Below are positions 54,201-63,200 of a stretch of 64,000 nucleotides of DNA, piece after piece. Source of the stretch: Embiotoca jacksoni. Lineage: Eukaryota; Chordata; Actinopteri; Embiotocidae. The notes below the pieces were generated by a model that searched no databases, was not told where the DNA came from, and worked only from the letters and a program-made list of their open reading frames with translations. The stretch's first letter is position 1. Each line of letters opens with the position of its first letter. Position numbers and translations under genes: made by a program. Location: positions 15,086,276 to 15,150,275 of the forward strand of contig JAKOON010000016.1 of NCBI GenBank assembly GCA_022577435.1. Reading direction: 5' to 3'.

Positions 54201-57200
54201 TCCCTCTTGCTCTTCTTGCTGTCCGCCTGTTGGCCTCCTCCTCCGTACACTGCACCAGCAAAGCCAACCTCCCCCCCAGCAGTCCAGTCCACCAGAGGAT
54301 CATAGACGAAGGCCTCCAGCAAGGTCAGTAGGGTCTCTCTACCCCGGCGCATAATTTGAACCACCTGCAGAGACACATTCGACTTCAGCACTTTTTCAGC
54401 GGAGCAGGATGTACCCGTAAGACACAGCAAAAATATTTACTAAAGAGCAAGACAAGGTCCCACAGACTATTTGACCAAATGTTACTCCTTGAACAGGTGT
54501 GCACATCATTTTACAAGTGCTGAATTGCAAATATGTGTATACGTAATTCAGTGTGAAAGCAATAGGATGAGGTAGGGCCCAGCAGGGTGTGATGTGGCAG
54601 TGACCTGTTCACAGGACAGTCTGAAGATCCCCTCCACCCCTGTGACTCCCAGGGCAGTCTCGATGTTGTGTGTCATCCTGAATGGGACCTTCTCCGGCAC
54701 CCGCAGGCTCCTCCCTAGTGACACACACACAAACATCCACTCAACAGATACATCAAACAACTTTAATATACCTTTTCCCCCTTTCACTGTTACCACTCTG
54801 TTTGCCGAGATATTTAGCTTTTATGACATGCTGTACAAATGACTTCAATCAGCAAGTCTGTATATTTCACATGAAGTGGTTCTTAACCTGACTTGACACT
54901 TAGTTAAGCAAACCAGTTAAACTGACCTTTTTCAAAGCATACGTTGTAGTCAATGTGGACTACCTCTCCAGTGGTCATGTCAATCAACACATTATCAAGG
55001 TGACGGTCACCGAGGCCGATGATGTACCCCACCATTGACATGACAGCCGTGGATCTGGCGTAGGACTGCAGCATAAAAGAAAAGGAATACTTATTGAACA
55101 TATCATTGATGGTGGACAACTGTGTAAAGCCTGGATATTAATCAACCCATTGAAAAACACATACTGTAGCCATTCAAGAATAAAATGAAGATGTGTTGTT
55201 ATGTAAGGTAGTAAGGAAAATGTTTAAATTTTTAAACACATCCTATCATTTATAAGTACTAAAAATCACAGTTACCTGAGTTACCCGCCACCACTCGCTG
55301 GGTGTGGTGCAGGAGCACCAGAGCTCCTTTGCCAGCAGGTTGGAGGGCGTGGCCTCCATTAACTCTTTCAGCACATCCTTCATAACGCTGAGAGGCCAGT
55401 CTCGCCGTGTCACATCTAGACTGAGCCCCACTGCCTTCAGAGCTGGCCCGATGCGGCTGTAGTAGAGCTCACTGGGGCGGGGTACTGGTGGCACAGGCTG
55501 CTGAGGGAATGAGTCCTGGGCCTTATATATATATATATATATAAAAAAAGAACTTTAGCTCAGTTGAAAATATTAGTTTGGGGCTACAGCAGAAAGGGCG
55601 GTCAGAACGAGGCCTGCGGGCCACATTTATAACCGTTGCATATGCACAAAGCGGTGCCTGAAAAGAGATGTACGCCAATCTCCATGCAAACATGGGGGTT
55701 TATAAAAACAAACTTGACAGGAAAATATAAAACTTGATGGGAACAATTAAGCCACATGGCTGATTTTACATGCACTAACCTTCATAATATGCTTTGCAAT
55801 GACCATTTGTAGTTAAATGTGAGCATGTAGAAGGCAGGATATGAGGTTGATCTACGTTTGCCTTCACCTTGAAGTGTGATTTATAAAGGGAACAGTGCTT
55901 TATAAATCTATTTTATAAATCTGAATTTTGTTTGTGTGCGCGATTTAAGGGTTTATTGTGCGTACATAAACTTTTAGTATGGTTTCTACATAATACCTTA
56001 TAAGAAAGGCCCCTGGTGCACTTTTGATAAGCAAATTTTTAGCTCTTCACCTGATCGGGTGTTAAGTTTACCTACTGTTTTACAGTGCAGTACAGTATAG
56101 AGAAAAACACTACCTTCTGAGCCTGCAACACAGCCTCCCTCTGCTGCCAGCGCTTGTAGAGGCCAAAGAGCGGTGTGGCACCGTCCACCCACTGGATCAG
56201 TCCTGATCGGGTTCCGAGGGGAGTGACAGAGTAATGGCGGGCGTGGAAGTGCGGCTGCTCTTGTTGGTTGATCTTCGTAAACATGGTGTTGACGATCGAC
56301 AAGAACTGCATGATGCGCTCATCCAAATGCAAATCCTCCAGACCTAAGAGATATTAATCACTGCTTCATTACTACTGAAACATACACAATTAAATCAACT
56401 ATACTCTAAAACATTCATAGAGTAAATTTTGTTTGAATTTCTTCTTAATATACAATGAAGAGGAGGCGCCACAATACATGTGCACTATTTATTGCAGCAG
56501 CCCTGTAATCCACAATAAATATAAAGCTTAGAATCTTCGTTGGGACTGTGTTAGAGCGGTTTTGAATTATCGGCATGGTCTTTTTTCCAAGTTTCTCAAC
56601 ATTATTATTTTTTTGATCAAAATCACTTTTTTTACGCAATAATCCATTTGTAAACTGTTGATAGTGAGGTATGATTATCCACACTCAACACTTTTTGGAA
56701 AAGAGGTGGTGCTGCTGGATTTTTATTGCTGTAAGCAGTAGCAAGTAAACTCCATTCACCTCTTTTGTATTGCGATAAAGGAAAAATATGATATCTATTT
56801 CCCTTTGTATTATAGGTATATAATGCAACAGATTTTTTGACCATTGGATGTCTCCATGTGGTGTCTTCATGGACAAGCCCAGCCATGCGAGTAAAATTCC
56901 TGAAACAGCACATAGCAGCTACGGCCTAGACTATTATGTAGCTTTGAAGCCTACATACATAGATAGTAAGACATACCTTCTTAACACAGCATACAGCATA
57001 ATACATATTATTAAAAAATACAAATAATTCAAATTTAAACTGCCATTAAATTGCGCACAATGTAACTGTCAATATTTGGGATTAAACAAAGTGATTTTGA
57101 GAACTGTGTTTTCTTTCTATCTTTCCACGGCAGAGGTTTTAAAAAAATAAATTTTCACCAAGACTCACTGCTGTGACCTGGTTTCCTACCTTTAAAAAGA

Positions 57201-60200
57201 TATGGGTAATTATGTCCATCTGAGCCCAGGAAGTATAGCTTCTTCGGTTTGGTCTTGGTGGGCAGGATAGTGATGGTGTTGCCTACGCTCTGTATGGTGA
57301 CAGCATCCGAAGCAGACGCCTCGCCTGGTAAGGCCATCTCTGTTGTAGTCATTGACACCAGGCGAGGACTGATCTCATTCAGATGAAGCAGATAGCTGGC
57401 TCGCTTCTGAGCACGCTGCTGCAGGCTCATCATTATCTGACCAACAGGCACACCACTTGAATTAAGCTTCCAAAAAGGTTTCATTTATTAATAATGAATT
57501 GAAAGCAGACACGTATGGAACTATCAAAAAGTCTATGTTTATGCAAACGGACCCATCTAAAATTCATGTACAGGATGCATACAGGTGCATATACAGGTTA
57601 ATACAAACAAACCCACCTGTTTGAAGGGAAGCCAGCTACTGGCCGGGTTGGCGGGGTTGGTAGGATTTCTAAGACGCTCCAGGGCAGAAGTGATGGCATC
57701 ACCATAGGTCTGCTGGAACCAGGTCTCATGTGGCGTCTCTGCTGGAGCTGCTGTGATGGTGCAGACGTGATCCAGAGCAAACACCACCGGACGCATTAGA
57801 GCGGAGTGCTTCTCGCGCATAATGGCAATCTTTTCATCCCTGCGGAACAACAAAGATTGTACGGGATGAACAAGAAACACCAGGGGGACAAGACAAAGTG
57901 GCATGAGGACGACCTAAGGAAAGGAAAACCGAGAATTACATCGACTGCAGAGGACAGCTTCATTAGAGTTTCAAGCCTCATCACCTTTTCACAGCACCTC
58001 AGATTAGAGCCTACATCAATGTTTCCCAGAGATCAAGTATCAGACACATCTCAACATCAGCTGTTCGGAGGAGACCATTAATCAGGCATCCACGATCACA
58101 TTTTTTCTAAATGATCTGCTAGGGATAGAGAAGCAGTAGAACAATTTTGCAGAATGTTTTGGGGTCAATGTTCTATACTTTGTGGGATAGAAGATTGAAA
58201 AGAAAAAAAAAAAAAAAGAAATCCATAAAACTAAATATGTGTTAGTCGGTTTCGTTGGCTGTAGGTCTTATTGTAACATTAAGGGCACTCTAATGCTGCC
58301 ATACTGACATTACCTGCAAATGTGGTAACTGCTCCACTGTGGGAGTCTGACCTGTACACTCTTAAGTAATGCAGTGACTAATAGCCTTGCTCTCTTTTTG
58401 TTACCAATGGACAAAGCATTTGATTTCACGTTCAGTAGCCAGCTAAATGGAAGCCAGTGGATTGATTGCTGCAGTGTGGGCAGAGAGAGTTCTGACCTTG
58501 CAGGAAATCAAGATTAAAACATGTATTGTTGGTTAACACATCACTCCTGATGTTTAAAAAAATCTCACAGTGTCTTCCCAGCTTTGAAAGCACACTATGA
58601 ATGGTAAAAAGTAAATTACTTAAAATGTTCCAGATGTTGCTTCTGGTCTGGGAGTTTAAGTACAGACATAAATAGGCTATTCTGACAGTAATTATGTGGG
58701 TGTATCGACCCTGCATCAAACCGCACATCTCACCCTCCAAAGAGGAAGAAAAAGACGGTTGGACGAGGGAGTCGCGGTTGGAAGCTAAGGCTCAGCAGAC
58801 AGCACTCAAAGGGATCACTGCCGGGTGAAACTCCAGAAACTAAGCTGCAGTGAGCAAACAGCTAGTGGTGGAGCCCTGAGTGGCGGATCTGATTAGAACT
58901 GACTATGAACCCCTGGACACTACAGCCACCTATAGCCACAATATTTTAGGTCAGATTTATGCCTAAATATAGAAAATTCTTAACTTTCCACAGGAGGACC
59001 CACTGTAGCATGTACTGAGGAATTTATTGCTCAATCCGGCAACATTTAACATCAACACAAGGTGGACGTCCACATAAAAACTAGCAACATTTTCCTTTAA
59101 GGATTTGCCCCACTGACATCTTGATCTGGGACTTTATGTTGAGTCGCATTGGAGGGACCTGGTAGTGTTCACCACTGGCATCACCTGAGGCTCCGGGAGT
59201 GGAGACCCAACTATGAAGTGCTCCACCTTGTGTGGCAAAGATTTGGCCGGGTATTTGTAGATCTTTTGGCATCATGCAAAAACATGGAATGTACTCTTTA
59301 TTTTTTAGCTAAAACACAAAGACGTAACCTGAGAAGGCATGTTAGCACGAACTTGATCGAATGATTAACGAGTCTTCTTATACTTGTCCCACAGTGGACC
59401 AACTACCTTTTCAGCCCTGCCTTTTGCTGATGAGCGAATTTTCTATGTTCGCCCCACTTTTTTTTTTATCGTGGGCTCTAAGAAGTAAGCCTCTATCTTG
59501 CAGGCACTGTTTCCCTCGGTTGTGGAGGCTATTATGTTGATGTACAAGAGGTGGGGAGTGCATTCCCCAGGGGAATTTATGTAAGTGACACTGTGTAGTT
59601 GCTAGGTGGGAATCCTCAACAACTTTTATTCAGTTGTAAGGATTGGAGTTGATGGCATCTTCAGTCCTTTGTGTAGGTTCCCTGTCGTGTACTATCCCAT
59701 GCAGATGGCATGCAATGTCAGCTTTCTCTAGTTTTTATGTGAGGGATTTTCAGATCATGCAGTTTGGTGATTGCACTATATCTCCCATAGACAGATAGAG
59801 AGTGTGGTTTATAAGAGATTGTTTACCCGGGTAACCCTGGTTCTTTTAAAATGAAATGAAGTACCACACTTCCATGCTTGCATGAGCGTGTGAAAGAAAT
59901 TATCTTTAGAATGCCTTGTGAGGGGCCATGGACCATTCAAAAGGATGGGAAAGCCCGTGCAAAATCAGATGACTGGTCTGTAGCGGTGGTAGGAGGGCCT
60001 CTGTGATTGGCCATGCAAAAAGTGCTCTCCGTAGTGCGATACCTCCGGGGCTACCCTACTGACCAAACAGTTCCATCACTGTAGGTAGTTGGTACTTCAA
60101 CCCTTAATGATATTAATGCCACCAAAAAACACTGGTTAATAAGAACAGAAATCACAGATGAATTTACATCTTCACATAAATCAGAACATGATGTATATAT

Positions 60201-63200
60201 CAAATGCAGCCGTTAGTTATGAATAGACTGGAAGTCTTGTACATAGGCAAATCTCACCTGCGCAGTGTGTTGTTGTTCTGCACCCTCTTGACCTCGTCCT
60301 CTAGCTGTTGGATCCTACGCAGGACATGCATGTGTTGTTGTTGTAACACACCCAGCCACAGTTCATCCCACAGTAAGGTCACTCTGCGCAGCTCACCCAC
60401 CAGCTGCTGGACCTGGTCAGCACACAGGACCGGTTAACAGGTTCTTGAGATGAGTGGTTCCCAAACTTTCTAGACCACGACACCCCTTTAAAAGAAATTT
60501 TTTTTTTGTCATGGCACCCCAAGTTAAATAATGGACTCATTCCCAGTCACTCAGAATAAAAGCCAACAAGGTGTTTTTAAGATGCAGAGATAAATATAAC
60601 AAACAACAAATACAACATGCATTAGATGTATGCATGTTAGATGTACTTCTTTCAGTTGGTTCATGAGTAAGATTTCCTGCTACCCAAGGTGTACGAGGAC
60701 AAACAAAATAAAACAAGGCTAAAAGCATTTCCATAGGACATTGTGAGCTTGCTGTTGATGTGTGAAAAGAGCACAATATGCAGGTCTGACTCCACTGACA
60801 GGTCAGTGTATCCCATTTATGCATTTAATAGCGGCAGTACACTGCTGTTACAATAGGACCTGCGCTGGAGGAAGGCTCTGTCTCATCTGTTTAGAACCTA
60901 ATGTTATTATTTTATTTTGCACTTCAGATGCTTCATATCTAACTCAATTCACACAGCTCTGATTAAAGCATATAAACTTGAAGCTGGGCTGATAATGAGA
61001 GCAAAACAATTGTAACAAGCAGCATGTAGATGTCCAAAAATGAAGCAGAAAAGTTGATCACATTTTCAGGTCTATCATTCACAGAAGGGAAAACAGTCCT
61101 GCAACTCCAGGAGTGTCGCACACAAACGTTATAGAATGCCCTCAGGATCACAAGGAGACACAACTTCAGAAGAATTGGAAAATATATTGGCAAAGTCAAA
61201 CTACCCGAATCCATAACTTGTTAACAAAATGTTATTAAAACAAAAACGTCTTACTCCTATCACAGAAAGGTAGACAATGAGATGCAACCTAATTTTCATC
61301 AAAACGATGCCACAGCACATTCTTTCAAACTAAAAGTTGCCGTATAACCAACAGGAAAACACTGAGGTGCAAAGTGACTTTTAGGACACCAAAATGACAT
61401 GAAAAGGAGCTCATTGGATTCCCTTTGTTCTGTGCATGGAATACACACCAACAGAAACTGCATTTATCTGACCAGTGGGTTTGTCTGTTTTGCAATTTCA
61501 ACCACCCACTCTGAACAGCACCTTTCTCACTAGATTATGGAGGTTTACAACAGCAAAAGTCTTCAATTGCCTCAAGGGGTAAGGGCACATTTGACCAGTG
61601 GCAGTGCGACATCATGGGCCTTGTTTAAATGGTAGCAGTGTGTGATATCTGTGCTGTGGACCATAAGTCATCACAGCACACTTGGGTTTGGTTTTACGAC
61701 TTAAATGTCACAGCAACTTTCATGTGTCATTCTGTTCTTTCTGCTGGGTCTGTAAATGTATGTCCCATACTATATTGTACCAATTGAATCGACTGAAAGA
61801 GAACGAGATGCATTATCCTTATTGGCTCACCTGTATGTAGGAACTCCTTTAAGTCTGGTGGAAACGTTTTTTTGTGTTGTTTATGACCTAAAAGTTTGTG
61901 CTGTCTATCATGAAATTTAACATATTGGGAATTAACATTTGTACATTTCTCTAACTACCTTTTTAAAACGGATGAAGACGTGGATGAATTTGTTGGTACT
62001 CTAAACACATTAGCCTTTAGCTCTTTGACACAATGCTTCAGTTACCTGTAAAAAAATGTGAAATTGACTGCAATTATCTCATGCTTTCTCCCATTCCTGT
62101 ATGTCAGCAAGGGATGCATGAAAAAAGATCAATTATTGCTTCTTTTATAAAGAATATTAAAAAATGGCCCTGATATTTTAATTGATACCCCTTGAAAAGA
62201 TTATACAAAAACTGGATTATAGAGATATTTCAAACTTCTTTAATTACTATCTCACACGTCGTCAATCTTGTCATTCATTCAAATTTAAATGGGGTGTGTG
62301 GTCACTCTGCTGTTTAGTAACATTGTGTGCACCACACGGAACATGGACCAGAGAGTTAGTTGTCAGAGGGGATGAGAAAAAATATACAAGTATTTAAGTA
62401 TATTACGGGTAAAGGATTAAAGACCATCTCCAAGCTGTGACTACAGTTGCAAATATCATTAAGAGGTTTGAGATCCATGGGACTGTTGTCCACCTCCCTG
62501 GCCACATGAGATTGAACAGTAGGAGGGTGCGATTGTAGACAGAGCCTCGGAAAACTTCCAAAGATATATTAGCAGAGTATTTATCTTCTCTGTGGACTGC
62601 ATTTTTTCCCCCCACCCACATTACATAAAAACTCTTGTATGCTTCTGAATGGCTAGTTCTCATTGCCTTCATTCGTAACAGAACTTGTCAATCAGAGTTG
62701 AGGTGAGCTTGAAGGTATACAGATGGGGAAAACATATACATCTCTTTCATGAAAAAAAAAAAAAAAAAAAAAAATTTGAGACTGGTAAAACCTCCCTCAA
62801 CCAAATGTAGTGTAACCGTGTGCAGCCTCCTACCTGGAGCACCATAGTAGGGTTGGCCAAAGACAGCTTCTCCACAATCTTGCTGTAGCAGTCCTGCATC
62901 ATAGCTTGATCTTGACTAGAGCAGGTGGCCAGCTCTTCAAGAGCTCCTCCTTGTCCTTCACTCTCCATCTGCTGTATATCCTCCTCCTCACCACCCAGGT
63001 CCTCTCCTTGCATGTTTCCTAAGAAGGTGGGCAGAGCTGATGGCAATTTGCTCCCTGTGAACACATTTCATCATCAATTAATACATTCATGGTATTTACA
63101 TTTGTACTTTTATCACTGATAATTGTCTTTTTGATGATTAAGGTCACTAAATAGATTTTTATTTTGATGCAATACCATTTTGCATTTAGTTTTGCCTAAT

